Source of the DNA: Cohnella rhizosphaerae | GTDB lineage: Bacteria; Bacillota; Bacilli; Paenibacillales; Paenibacillaceae | Direction: 5' to 3' | Length of the DNA stretch: 64,000 bases | Assembly (NCBI RefSeq): GCF_029525575.1 | Contig: NZ_JAPDIA010000003.1 | Location: 1,728,214 to 1,792,213 of the forward strand | Shown here: positions 31,859 to 44,470 of the stretch, one piece after another | Numbering within the stretch: the first letter of the stretch is position 1 | How the letters are laid out: every line of letters starts with the position of its first letter | Translations under genes and position numbers: made by a program | The notes under the pieces: model-generated | Databases searched by the model: none | What the model saw: only the letters and a program-made list of their open reading frames with translations | Told to the model about the DNA's origin: nothing

Positions 31859-33401
31859 ATGTCACGATCGCTTCGCCCCGCACGTCCGCTGCTTGCGCTC
31901 CTGCTGTCGCTGTCTCTCGCTCTGCCCTGCCTGGCCGGCTGGCCGTTCGGACTGCCCGCCGTCTCCGCCATCTCGCCCGGCAATATGCTCACCTATGCGC
32001 AGGCGCAGCAGATCGCGCCCGCGACGGGACCGACCGCCGCGCAGGACAATTACGAACGCATCCAGTACAGTCTGGACCAATATGGGGTCGCGCGGTTGGA
32101 GGACGGCACTTTTCCGCTGTCGCAGGGGCTGGTGCTGGGCGACGGCGACGTACTGACGGCCAATCATACGACCTGGCCCGAGCTGAAGCTGGCCGCACCA
32201 GCCGAATTCGTCGTTAAGCTGGCCGGCGACGGCGCGACCGTCAGCTTGCTGACGCTCAACTACAACAATCAGTACATTGTCGGTGCGTATCCTTGCAAAG
32301 CCGTCGTGCAGATCTGGGGAGACAGCAACAATTTGAACAATAATCATATTAAAGGCGGCGACGCGCCGCAAGCGCCCAACCCGGTATCGCAAAAGGCTGC
32401 GAAAACGGTGACCGGCATTTATATTGTCGATGCTTCCGCACGGGGCAACGTGACGGAGCACAATCAAATTTACAACAGCACGTACGGCGTCATTTTCGTA
32501 TCCGGTCTGGCCGCTGCGGGCGGCGCGAATGTCGTGCGGCAATCCGAAGTTTATTACAACAAGTGCGACGGCGTTACGCTCGCGGGGTACGGGCAGGTGC
32601 TGGACAGCACGCTGCATCACAATGGCTTCGATTGCATGAATGGCGGAGGCGCTACGCCGACCGTACCCATCCCCGGCGCGGGCGTTTATTCGATCGACAA
32701 TGCGAACGGAGCGTTGATTCGCGGCAACACGCTGTACGACAACTGCGGCAACGGCATCGATATCGTGCAGGCGCGCGACTTTGTGATCGAGAACAACTAC
32801 AGCTACGACCCTGGCGCACGCGCCTTTCCCGCGGCGGATACGGCGTACCATAGCATTGCTTACGGATCGGGGTTTGCGATGATCGTCGCCGATACCTCGC
32901 ACAGCACGATCGAGGGCAATACGGCACTGAACAATCGCGCGACGAACAAGGTGGGCGACGCCGCTTATACCGATCCGGCCACCAACGGCTTTTTTGCCGC
33001 CGCCGGCGCCTCTGCTTACTCGGACTTGCCGAGCGGGGGCAACCAAGTGATTGCCTTTGTGCTCGCGGAGACAAGGGGGGACGACCTATCATACGATCGC
33101 CAATACGGTCCGGAACAACGTTTTCCGCGCGTCGCCGGCGGGAAGCGGAGCGGTCGGGCTCGGCTATTTCGCATCGCGAGGGACCGGCTTCGGTCAGCTT
33201 GGAAGCGCGAGCGACAGCTACTGGGGCGCAGATTCGACCAATTACTTCACGCTCAACGATCCTTACGGCTCGGCGATCGGCTCCAAGCGCTGCGGAGGCA
33301 ACTGGTATGCCGCCGATGGCGCAGCGCCTAATACGGACGACGCCCAGCATGTGGCGCCGACCTCGGACTGGGCGGGCAACGATCTGGCTTCGCATTATTG
33401 A
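31859..33401 (+). CDS. secreted right-handed beta-helix repeat protein, one frameshift
   Basis: About 513 residues. ATG after AAAGGAGCTG. The signal peptide (LLALLLSLSLALPCLAGWPF) is followed by a ladder of short Asn-rich turns typical of parallel beta-helix proteins (NNLNNNHIKGG, VTEHNQIYNSTYGVIFV, GALIRGNTLYDNCGNGIDI, STIEGNTALNNRA). Such folds occur in pectate lyases, alginate-type lyases and NosD-like proteins. The six-G run at 33075-33080 breaks the frame; with five Gs the ladder continues as VLAETRGTTYHTIANTVRNN. No catalytic residues could be assigned. It directly follows the SLH exoprotein and probably acts on the same extracellular polysaccharide. Confidence 0.78.
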
Positions 33402-33469
33402 GCTTCTGCGCCGCGGGAACCCGCGCGCATCGCGATGAGGGCGAACAAATGGCCTAAAATGCGAACATA

Positions 33470-33505
33470 ATTAAGAAGGCACCCGAGCTCGGGTGCCTTC
33501 TTAAT
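33470..33505. terminator. bidirectional terminator between convergent genes
   Basis: A perfect 36-base palindrome (18-bp arms, 33470-33487 and 33488-33505) with A-rich and T-rich ends, placed between the convergent beta-helix and siderophore ATPase genes. Confidence 0.9.
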
Positions 33506-33601
33506 GTTAGCGCCGAAAGCCCGGGCGGATTTCCTCCCAAGGTTTAATGGGCCGGTCAGCTATGAAAGCAGATCCGAAAGAGTGAATGCGTGTGCGCGTT
33601 A

Positions 33602-34366
33602 CTACGATGTTAAATACGCAATCCCCAGCTCCCCGGTCACCGGATTCATATACGTCTCGCATTCCACCTCGAACACGTCCGCGATGACCCGCCGCGTAAT
33701 GACCTCCCGGGGCGTGCCTTCCGCCGCGATGCGCCCCTGTTTCACGACGTAGAGGTAGTCGCAGTACTTCGCGGCGAGCGAGAGATCGTGCAGCGCCGCG
33801 AGAACGCCGATATCGAGCCGCTTGACGATGTTCAGGATCTGGAGCTGATATTTGATGTCCAGGTGGTTGGTCGGTTCGTCGAGCACGAGGAACTTCGGCT
33901 CCTGGGCGAGCGCCCGCGCGAGGATGACCCGCTGCTTCTCGCCGCCGGACAGGGACAGGTAGCTGCGATCCGCGTAGCGCTCCATGCCGACCTGGCGCAG
34001 CGCCTGCTCCACGAGCGCCAGATCCGCGGCATTGTCCGCGTCGAGCATGCGCTTGTGCGGCGTCCGGCCCATCAGCACCATCTCGCGCACGGCAAAGTCG
34101 AAGCTGAGGTCGTTGAACTGCCCGACGACGCCCATCATTTGCGCGATTTTTTTTGGCGGCGACTTGATCAGGTCCGTGTTCGCGAGCGTGACCTCGCCCC
34201 GGTCAGGCTTGATGACCTTGTAAATGCTCTTGAGCAGCGTCGACTTGCCGCAGCCGTTCGGGCCGATGAGACCGACGAACTGCTTGCCGTGCACCTTGAG
34301 CGAGAGGTCGCTCACGATGTCGGCGCGGCCGAGCGATACGGACAGGCGCTTCACGTCCAGGTTCAT
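33602..34366 (-). CDS. iron-siderophore ABC transporter ATPase (FecE type)
   Basis: 254 residues, ATG after GGAGGGAAATAG. Walker A GLIGPNGCGKST (about 33-43), signature LSLSGGEKQRVILAR (about 137-151), Walker B FLVLDEPTNHLD (about 159-170) and H-loop LAALHDLSLAAKYCD are intact. The frame passes through an eight-T run (34147-34154) without disruption. It starts two bases after the permease stop, so the two are coupled. It energises ferric-siderophore uptake with the permease and the divergent lipoprotein. Confidence 0.92.
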   Translation of the reverse strand: MNLDVKRLSVSLGRADIVSDLSLKVHGKQFVGLIGPNGCGKSTLLKSIYKVIKPDRGEVTLANTDLIKSPPKKIAQMMGVVGQFNDLSFDFAVREMVLMGRTPHKRMLDADNAADLALVEQALRQVGMERYADRSYLSLSGGEKQRVILARALAQEPKFLVLDEPTNHLDIKYQLQILNIVKRLDIGVLAALHDLSLAAKYCDYLYVVKQGRIAAEGTPREVITRRVIADVFEVECETYMNPVTGELGIAYLTS

Positions 34367-34368
34367 CT

Positions 34369-35476
34369 CTATTTCCCTCCGAACTCGTAGCCTTTTTTCA
34401 CGAGCATGTACATAAACAGCGGCGCCCCGATCATGGCCGTGATGATCCCGATGGGCAGCTCGGCCTTCGGAATGGCGGTGCGGGCGATGACGTCCGTCCA
34501 GACGAGGAAAATGCCGCCGATCAGGATCGAAGTCGGCATCAGGCGCCGATGATCGGAACCGACGAGCCCCCGGACTAGATGCGGGATGATGAGGCCGACG
34601 AAGCCGATCGTGCCGCAGCTCGCGACCAGCACGCCGGTGACGACGGCGGTGAGCACCAGATAGATCCGGCGGTAAAAGTATAGATTTACGCCAAGCGTGA
34701 CCGCGGCTTCTTCGCCGAGGAGCATCGTGTTGAGGATGCGGAATTGCAGCAGGAACAGCAGGACGGCGCAGCCCACGACGATGGCGACGAGGGGGAGACG
34801 ATCCCAAGAGGCCGGGGCCAGGCTGCCCATCGACCAGAAGGTGACGGAGCGAATGCCCTCGGCGTTGTTGGCGAAGTAGATGATGAAGTCGGTAAAAGCG
34901 GTGCACAGGGCGTTGATGACCATTCCCGACAGCACGAGCTTGACCGACGACATCTTGCCGCCGATGCCGGCCAGCGTCAGGACGAGCATCGAAGCGCCGA
35001 ACGCGCCGGCGAATGCCCAGAAGGCGAGGCCCGTCTGCCCGAGCAGGCTGGACGCGCCGAAGCCGACCAGAATGGAGAAGGTCGCGCCGAGCGAAGCGCC
35101 CGACGAGATGCCGAGAATGTATGGATCGGCAAGCGGGTTTTGCACCGTAGCCTGCATGACCGTGCCGCACATGCTGAGGCCGGCCCCGACGAGCAGCGCG
35201 AGCAGCACGCGGGGGGAATCGGATATTCCAGATGATGCTGACGTTCGAGCCCGATACGAGCTCCTGCAGGTTGCCGATCCGGATGCCCGTCACGTGATAG
35301 AGCAGAATTCGGTACGAATCCGCGACCGGAATGTCTACCTGGCCTAGCGCCACGGCGATGACGACGGAAAGTACGGCGACGATAATCAGGCCGAGCTGGA
35401 GGAGCAGAAACCCGGCGCGCGAGGAGATTGCCGATTGTTGCACGGGGGCGTTGGCCGCCGTTGGCGTGCGTGACAT
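34369..35476 (-). CDS. iron-siderophore ABC transporter permease (FecCD family), one frameshift
   Basis: About 368 residues with nine to ten hydrophobic segments. The family signature is clear: VGAGLSMCGTVMQATVQNP followed by LADPYILGISSGASLGA, and the C-terminal GTIGFVGLIIPHLVRGLVG. The six-G run at 35213-35218 (plus strand) splits it; one base fewer gives NIWNIRFPRVLLALLVGAG. As sequenced, the frame falsely joins the permease N-terminus to the ATPase. One permease gene suggests a homodimeric channel. Transcribed leftward from the Fur-controlled divergent region. Confidence 0.9.
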
Positions 35477-35537
35477 AGGAAAACGATCCTTTCGGTGTCT
35501 GAAAGTCGGATGAAGTCAGCCTAAGAATAGATGAGAT

Positions 35538-35554
35538 TGATAATCGTTGTCAAT
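35538..35554. promoter_or_regulatory. Fur box for the permease-ATPase operon
   Basis: TTGATAATCGTTGTCAA, a good match to the 7-1-7 Fur box, about 60 bp upstream of the permease start. Confidence 0.75.
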
Positions 35555-35571
35555 TATTTTTACAAAATCTG

Positions 35572-35615
35572 TTGACAAATAAAAGAGAAATCATGAATAA
35601 TGATAATCATTATCA
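35572..35615 (+). promoter_or_regulatory. promoter and Fur box for the siderophore-binding lipoprotein
   Basis: TTGACA at 35572-35577 with a possible -10 AATAAT at 35596-35601, overlapped by TGATAATCATTATCA (35601-35615), a perfect 7-1-7 Fur site. Iron-replete Fur would block this promoter. Confidence 0.82.
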
Positions 35616-35702
35616 ATTGTGTAAGGGTAGAAAAGTGAGTTCGCATCAGAATTATGCTTCAGAAAAAGAAAAATGATTTGACATCAGAAAAGGGGTTCAT
35701 TC

Positions 35703-36806
35703 ATGCGCAAGCGTATCCATCCATTCTCTATCCTCACGCTCGTACTCGTCACTGCATTCATGCTGCTCGCGGCCGGGTGCTCGGGCGGCAATAACGATAA
35801 GGGCGCAGCCTCTTCATCGGCGACTGCCTCCGGGGAAGCCTCGTCGTCCGCATCGCCCTCTTCCAGTACGCCGGATTCTAGCGCAACCGCAAGCGGCAAA
35901 ACCGTATACCCGCTCGTCATCGACAACTATGCGCTGTCGGGCGAGGGAGAAGATCAGAAGCCCAAACAGCAGACCTTCGACAAGGCGCCGGAACGCGTGG
36001 TCGCCAATACGCAGCCGGTCGCGGAGCTGCTCATCAAGCTGGGGCTCGGCGATAAGCTGGTCGGCGTGGCCGCATTGAACGGCGCAGCCGATCCCGAAGT
36101 ATCGGCGGAGGAATTCAAGAAGATTCCGGTGCTCGCGCAAGGCTACGTCAGCAAGGAGCCGGTCGTCGGCACGAACCCGGATCTCGTCATCGGACGTGCG
36201 GGGCTGTTCGCGGACGCGGACTGGGGCAACGGCTCGGTGGACAGCCTGAATAGCTTGGGCATTCATACCTACGTGAACAATGCCAGCCTGCAGGGCGCGA
36301 CGCTTGCCAGCTTGTACCGCGATATCGAAGAGATCGGCAAGATCTTCGACGTTCAAGACAAAGCAGCGGCTCATATCGCCAAGCTGAAGGAACGCGCGGA
36401 TGCGTTGAAGGCCAAGTACGAGGGCGAGGCCGCGCAGAAGTTCGCCATCGTCAACGACACCGGAGACGGCACGCTCAGCGTGGACAGCGGCTCCCACGAC
36501 TCGTTTCAGCACGACGCGCTGTCCCTGATCAAGCTGAACAATGCCTTCCACGACGTCGACGGGTACGAGGTCAGCATCGAACAGCTGGTCGCCGAGAAGC
36601 CGGACGTGCTGCTGCTGTCCTACTACACCGGCGCGCAGGATCCTGAGTCCACGCTCAAAGCGGCGTATGCCAACCCTGCGCTGCAGGACATTCCGGCGAT
36701 CAAGAACAAGCGGATCTATGTGATCGACTTTAACGCGTTCTGGGGCTACGGCGATCAGATCATGGCGGCCGCGGAAAAGCTGGGGCAGGAAGTGTACGGC
36801 AAGTAA
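35703..36806 (+). CDS. iron-siderophore substrate-binding lipoprotein
   Basis: 367 residues. The leader (ILTLVLVTAFMLLAAGC) ends in a lipobox, with the Cys near residue 26, then a Ser/Ala/Thr-rich tether to about residue 65. The mature part has the class III binding-protein pattern: PERVVANTQPVAELLIKLGLG at the start of lobe one, a long connecting helix (residues about 215-245) and IEQLVAEKPDVLLLSYY in lobe two. It binds ferric siderophore outside the membrane and feeds the divergently encoded FecCD/FecE pair. Intact frame; Fur-regulated through the upstream site. Confidence 0.9.
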   Translation: MRKRIHPFSILTLVLVTAFMLLAAGCSGGNNDKGAASSSATASGEASSSASPSSSTPDSSATASGKTVYPLVIDNYALSGEGEDQKPKQQTFDKAPERVVANTQPVAELLIKLGLGDKLVGVAALNGAADPEVSAEEFKKIPVLAQGYVSKEPVVGTNPDLVIGRAGLFADADWGNGSVDSLNSLGIHTYVNNASLQGATLASLYRDIEEIGKIFDVQDKAAAHIAKLKERADALKAKYEGEAAQKFAIVNDTGDGTLSVDSGSHDSFQHDALSLIKLNNAFHDVDGYEVSIEQLVAEKPDVLLLSYYTGAQDPESTLKAAYANPALQDIPAIKNKRIYVIDFNAFWGYGDQIMAAAEKLGQEVYGK

Positions 36807-36880
36807 GCGAGCATGGCAGGTAAACGCGTAAAGAAATTAAACGTGTACTGCAGGTAAACGTGTACGGAATTAAAAGGAAG

Positions 36881-36919
36881 AGGCATCGCAGGAGGCTTGT
36901 CCCTGACGGTGCCTTTTTT
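36881..36919 (+). terminator. intrinsic terminator after the siderophore-binding gene
   Basis: AGGCATCGCAGG pairs with CCTGACGGTGCCT (one G-U pair and one bulge) and is followed by seven Ts. Confidence 0.75.
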
Positions 36920-36944
36920 TGCATGCATGGGGCGATGGCGCGGA

Positions 36945-37135
36945 GCGTTAGTTGTTAAAAGGCAGCTAATTTCGTTTGCGGACGAAATGGGGGGAGCGAT
37001 AGTTGTCAAAAGGCAGTTAATGGAGCCGGTTGGTTGTGATTTTAACGGCGGGGGGCGAAATTAGATGCCTTTTGATCATTATTTTTGTTTTGAGCCGGCT
37101 TTCGCATGAGATAAATGTCTTTTGACAACTATTTA
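36945..37135. repeat. TCAAAAGGCA-core repeats, four copies, two per orientation
   Basis: Within the 36807-37365 intergenic stretch, AGTTGTTAAAAGGCAGCTAA (near 36951) and AGTTGTCAAAAGGCAGTTAA (near 37000) are followed by two copies in the opposite orientation (near 37063 and 37112; AGATGCCTTTTGATCATT and ATGTCTTTTGACAACTAT). The inverted pairs could fold into a large cruciform. Function unknown. Confidence 0.65.
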
Positions 37136-37167
37136 GATAGCGGTCAGGGGGGACGTCGGCGTGGATG

Positions 37168-37218
37168 GCGAGGTAGGCGAGGCACGCGAGGCAGGCGAGG
37201 TAGGAGAGGCAGGCGAGC
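37168..37218. repeat. 9-bp tandem repeats
   Basis: About five units of GCGAGGYAG in a row, with minor drift. No supported coding sequence covers them. Confidence 0.75.
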
Positions 37219-37300
37219 GAAAGGCGGCGGTGCGGCTAAAGAGTACCGGGCGGGACCCGCGCAGGCGCTAACCGCAGCGGACGCTGGCTGTCTCCGACGC

Positions 37301-37346
37301 AAACAAGGCCCGGCGCCGCGCATGCGCGCACACCGGGCCTTGTTTT
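37301..37346. terminator. terminator of the beta-galactosidase gene
   Basis: AAACAAGGCCCGG pairs with CCGGGCCTTGTTT across a 19-base loop that is itself self-complementary (GCGCATGCGC). On the minus strand it ends in TTTGTTT, suitable for the leftward beta-galactosidase gene. Confidence 0.8.
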
Positions 37347-37365
37347 AAAGCGTTGGAGCCGCCGA

Positions 37366-40543
<3,178 letters not shown>

Positions 40544-40659
40544 TCAATAGAAGTCATTAATATATTCACATTATAGTCCGTATGATAGAGTGGTTATATA
40601 GCAGGATTTTATTCGGAACTATAAAAATATGAAACGAGCGATGTCAGGTGAAGAGCAAG

Positions 40660-41472
40660 ATGCTGTTCAGCCGTACGGACCGGACGTCGCTGCTGCCGGT
40701 GTACGTGACCTCGATCGGTTATTGGGAGCACCAGCCGGAGACCGAGCGCGAGGACGGCTTCCCCGATTATCAGCTGCACCAGACGATTCGGGGAACCGGC
40801 GAATATACCGTCGAGGGACGGACCGTCCGCGTCGGGCCGGGCGAAGCGTTCGTCCTGTACCCGGGCGTCGCGCATGCGTACCGCCCCGTCTCGAAGCCGT
40901 GGGAGATGGCGTGGGTCGCGTTCAACGGCCGAGAGGCAGGCGCGCTGCTGCGTTACGCCGGTTGGCGCGCTTCCGGAGGCGGCCGGCTGGCGGATGCGGG
41001 GCTGCTGGAACCGTTCGCGGCGATGCTCGAGGGTGACTCGCTCTCGTACGAGGCGAATCTGGAGCGATCGCACGGCATATACGCGCTGCTGCTCGAGCTG
41101 GGACGCATGCAGACGGCAGGCAGCCGGGAGCAGGACATGAATCGGATGAAGCCGATCGTCGCTTACATCGAGGACCATCTGGACCGGCCGCTCTCGCTCG
41201 GCGAACTGTCGGAGGCGGCGGGGGTGTCCCCGCAGTATTTGTGCCGGCTGTTTCAGAAGACGGTTCAGATGCGACCGCTGCAGTACGTCAATCTGCAACG
41301 CGTCGGGCGGGCGAAGCAGCTCATGTTCGTCGCGCCGGGCAGGCGGATGCACGAGGTCGCGCGGGACGTCGGCTTCGACAACGCCAGCTACTTCGGCGCC
41401 GTGTTCAAGAAGGCGACGGGGTTCAGTCCGGAGCAGTTCAGGCGGCTGTACGGGATGCCGGGGAACGAGTGA
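40660..41472 (+). CDS. AraC family transcriptional regulator
   Basis: About 270 residues: an N-terminal cupin-like sugar-sensing domain (HQTIRGTGEYTVEG, VGPGEAFVLYPGVAHAYRP) and two C-terminal helix-turn-helix motifs (LSLGELSEAAGVSPQYLCRLF and MHEVARDVGFDNASYFGAVF). I prefer ATG 40660, which has AGGTGA eight bases upstream; a GTG at 40648 in frame is possible. It is divergent from the beta-galactosidase gene; on the minus strand that 131-bp gap contains TATAAT (40570-40575), a likely -10 of the galactosidase promoter with a poor -35, as expected for an activator-dependent promoter. Intact. Confidence 0.88.
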   Translation: MLFSRTDRTSLLPVYVTSIGYWEHQPETEREDGFPDYQLHQTIRGTGEYTVEGRTVRVGPGEAFVLYPGVAHAYRPVSKPWEMAWVAFNGREAGALLRYAGWRASGGGRLADAGLLEPFAAMLEGDSLSYEANLERSHGIYALLLELGRMQTAGSREQDMNRMKPIVAYIEDHLDRPLSLGELSEAAGVSPQYLCRLFQKTVQMRPLQYVNLQRVGRAKQLMFVAPGRRMHEVARDVGFDNASYFGAVFKKATGFSPEQFRRLYGMPGNE

Positions 41473-41585
41473 ATGCGTCCGGCGCTAGGTCGCTTTTAAC
41501 CGTCATCACGGGATCGAGCAGGCTTAATAATCCTATTGACAGATTACTCCGAAAAGATACAAAATGTATCTAAAATGATATTGGG

Positions 41586-42765
41586 GTGGCAATTATCGAT
41601 AAGCGATTAATCCAGCTCGACTCCATTCGAGGTTTAGCGGCGCTCTCAGTGTTCCTAACTCATATCTTGCTTTTGTCCAGTAATCCGACAGTTGAAAAGC
41701 TCTCCCGGGAGTCGCCCTTAAGAATCCTGGATAACGGACACGGAGCAGTGCTGCTTTTCTTTGTACTAAGCGGATTCGTTCTGTCGCTGCCATTTTTAAA
41801 GTCTGCGGTCCCTTATACGTCTTTTACAATCAAACGGATAATCAGGATCTACTTCCCATACCTCGTCGCAATAACTGTTGCAATTCTGGCTTTTAATTCC
41901 AAGGACCCGATTCAGGGATATGGGGAATGGATAAAAAATTTGGCGACGGGCACGTTCGAAGTAAAGGGGATTCTCGAGAATCTGCTGCTCGTGGGGAACT
42001 ACGACTCGGATCGCTACAACCCTGTGATCTGGTCGTTGGTTCATGAAATGAGGATCTCGCTTTTCTTTCCGATAATCGCACTGCTGATCGTTCGACTCCG
42101 GTGGACTGTGAATCTCGTCATTTGTTTGGGCCTTTCAACGGTATCGTCGCTGAACCTTTTATTTCACTGGGAGCCTTACTACGGTTTTCAAAGCAGTTTT
42201 CTGCTCTCCTTGCACTTGTCGGCGCTCTTTATCATCGGTGGCTTGGTTGCAAAACATCGAAAAGAGCTTGTAGGTTTATACGTTAAGCTACCCCAAAGCG
42301 TAAAATATGTTTTTTTTGCTGCTTTCGATGATCCTGTACACCTACGCAGTCAAGATGCGCGGCGTAACCGCAAGGCTGGGAATGGAGTCGTTCGGTGAAA
42401 TGGCGCAGGATTACGCGTTGGCGGCCGGGATCGTCATTTTCCTGGTTATCGCTCTCGGCTCAAAAAAAGATGACCGCTATCCTGGAGTTGAAGGTGATCC
42501 GATTCTTCGGGGATGTCTCGTACAGTCTGTACCTATGGCACGTCATCATTCTGATCGGAAGCATTCGCCTGCTGCAAGGACAATTGCCGGCATTTGCGAT
42601 AATCTTTTTTGGCCATTGTGGCGACGTTCATCGTTTCCTGGCTGTCATATCGCTATATAGAGCTGCCCTCCATCAGGTTCGGCAAAAAAGTTGACGGCAA
42701 AACGCACGAAAGAGAGCGGCGAAATATCTCGCCCTGTGCATACTGGACTGGAGACAGCAAAATAA
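41586..42765 (+). CDS. acyltransferase 3 family membrane protein, four frameshifts
   Basis: Membrane O-acyltransferase of about 391 residues (OafA/YrhL type), likely modifying a cell-surface glycan. N-terminal QLDSIRGLAALSVFLTHIL and LLFFVLSGFVLSLPFL are diagnostic; the C-terminal part has GDVSYSLYLWHVIIL and SWLSYRYIELPSIRFGKK. Frame repairs: eight-T run 42310-42317, seven-A run 42462-42468, six-T run 42604-42609, and I infer a fourth at the six-A run 42684-42689, which gives a TAA at 42763-42765 just before a terminator. Without the fourth repair the frame would read through that terminator to 42869. The start is a GTG with a weak ribosome site. The base composition is lower in GC than its neighbours, hinting at transfer. 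Confidence 0.78.
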
Positions 42766-42770
42766 GAACT

Positions 42771-42801
42771 CGAGTCGCTCACACGGGCGGCTCCTTTTTT
42801 A
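42771..42801 (+). terminator. intrinsic terminator after the acyltransferase
   Basis: GAGTCGC and GCGGCTC form a 7-bp stem with one G-U pair and an eight-base loop, followed by CTTTTTT. The rest of 42766-43067 shows no gene. Confidence 0.7.
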
Positions 42802-43067
42802 TGCTCAAAACGATAAACGAATTCGTGAGCCATTATCGCGGGGGGGAGCCGCGCTGCCGCTCGCGGTAGCGGCAAAGCGCATGCGCTGGGCGAAAGCCGG
42901 CGGTCGCGCGGCGATCGTGCTTCGAACAGACGCTTAGCGGAGGGAGCTGCTTGGATATAAGAGGAAGCGCGAATCGATAGAAAATTCCGATAAGCCCTCA
43001 GATTGACGCAGGGACGCCGGGGTGGTACAGTCGTGACCATATAAAACATAGTAAGCGGGTGGGAAAA

Positions 43068-44393
43068 ATGGTTTTATCGGCGAATCCAGCGTCACCGACA
43101 GCAGCGTGCAGCCCCGAGAAAACGGGCTGGGAACAAGTCCTAGGCGCCGCTGTTCCTGAAGGGCCAGGCTTGAACGTCGACGCCGTCTGCCGAGCGATCG
43201 AGGAACGGGAGGCAGAGTGGATCGCGCTCCGGCGGGAGTTCCACCGTTTTCCCGAGCTGCTGTTCGACGTCGGCAGGACGGCCGCGCGTGTCGCGCATCT
43301 GCTGCGCGAGTATGGGTTGGAGGTGCAGGAAGGCGTCGGCGACCATTTCGGCAAAGGCGTGGTGGGCGTGCTGCGCGGCGGCAAGCCGGGACGGACGGTG
43401 CTGCTGCGCGCGGACATGGATGCGCTCCCGATCCGGGAGATCGAGGGCCGCGAATACGGTTCCGAGATCGAGGGAGCGATGCATGCCTGCGGCCATGACG
43501 CGCATACGGCGATGCTGCTGGCGGCCGCTTACGGTCTCAGCCGGGAGCGCGAACGGCTGTCGGGGACGGTGCGGTTCGTCTTCCAGCCCGCCGAGGAGGG
43601 CGCCGCGCCGAGTCCGGTCGACGGCGAGCTGCGCAGCGGCGGACGCGATCTTGTCGAGAGCGGGGCGGCGGACGGGATCGACGGGGCCTTCGCGCTGCAT
43701 GTCTGGCCGGGACTGGAAACGGGCGGCTTGGCGATTCACCGGCGAGAGGCGATGGCGGCATCCTCGCATTTCCGCTTCACGTTCCGCGGACGCTCCGGCC
43801 ATCACGGGGCTCCGCATCTCGCCGCGGACGCGCTGCTCATGGCCGCCCACTTCGCCGTGGAGGCGAATAGCGCCGTCGCGGTCGCGTCCGACCCGCTCGA
43901 GCCGGTGTCCTTTGCCTTCGGCAAGCTCCAGGCGGGCACCGCGGGCAACGTCATCGCGGACACGGCGGAGGTGCTCGGCACCTACCGTGCCTTCAACGAT
44001 GCGACTGTGCGGCGAATCCGCTTCGTGCTCGAGCGCTGCGCAGCCGCCTGCGCAGATCGCTTCGGCGGCACCGTCGATCCTAGCTTCCGCATGGGCAAGG
44101 CGCTGATCAACGACGCCGCCGCAGTCGAGCTTGCCGAGCGGGCGGGCGCCGACGTGTTCGGCGCGGAGCAGGTTCGCATGCTCGACCAGCCGAGCCTGGC
44201 GGGAGAAGACTTCGCCTACTATCTCGACAAGGCGCCCGGCGCCATGCTGCTCATCGGCGTGCGCGACGAGGCGCGGGGCATCGTCCATCCGCTCCATCAT
44301 CCGTCGTTCGATCTGGACGAACGCGCGATCGCGCTCGGGGCCAAGCTGCACGCGCGGGTGGCCGTTACATTTTTGCAACGAGGCTTTGAATAA
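43068..44393 (+). CDS. M20 family amidohydrolase (aminoacylase/IAA-amino acid hydrolase type)
   Basis: About 441 residues. Zinc-dependent hydrolase of N-acyl or peptide bonds. Metal-site motifs are present: LLRADMDALPIRE, HACGHDAHTAMLLAAA, VFQPAEEGAAPS, HVWPGLETGG and the C-terminal PSLAGEDFAYYLDKAPGAML, with the dimerisation domain between (SGHHGAPHLAADALLMA). An N-terminal stretch of about 40 residues before NVDAVCRAIEEREAEW is unlike the family and may be untranslated; a TTG at 43170 is an alternative start. I chose ATG 43068. It is monocistronic and its substrate is not evident from context. Intact frame. Confidence 0.85.
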   Translation: MVLSANPASPTAACSPEKTGWEQVLGAAVPEGPGLNVDAVCRAIEEREAEWIALRREFHRFPELLFDVGRTAARVAHLLREYGLEVQEGVGDHFGKGVVGVLRGGKPGRTVLLRADMDALPIREIEGREYGSEIEGAMHACGHDAHTAMLLAAAYGLSRERERLSGTVRFVFQPAEEGAAPSPVDGELRSGGRDLVESGAADGIDGAFALHVWPGLETGGLAIHRREAMAASSHFRFTFRGRSGHHGAPHLAADALLMAAHFAVEANSAVAVASDPLEPVSFAFGKLQAGTAGNVIADTAEVLGTYRAFNDATVRRIRFVLERCAAACADRFGGTVDPSFRMGKALINDAAAVELAERAGADVFGAEQVRMLDQPSLAGEDFAYYLDKAPGAMLLIGVRDEARGIVHPLHHPSFDLDERAIALGAKLHARVAVTFLQRGFE

Positions 44394-44423
44394 GATAAGC
44401 AAGTCTTGCAGGCAAAAAGAGTG

Positions 44424-44463
44424 AAGCCGATGCTGAGGATACCCGGCGGCGGCTTTTTTTATT
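44424..44463 (+). terminator. terminator after the M20 gene
   Basis: AAGCCG...CGGCTT stem, imperfectly extended, followed by TTTTTTTATTTT. Confidence 0.7.
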
Positions 44464-44470
44464 TTGCCGA

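Noticed and set aside
33602..35476. Apparent fusion of FecCD permease N-terminus to the FecE ATPase on the minus strand
   Set aside because: The middle of the frame is nonsense; the permease continues in another frame after the six-base run at 35213-35218.
42766..42869. C-terminal extension of the acyltransferase to 42869
   Set aside because: It would read through a terminator hairpin with a T-run; a fourth one-base correction at 42684-42689 gives a stop just before it.
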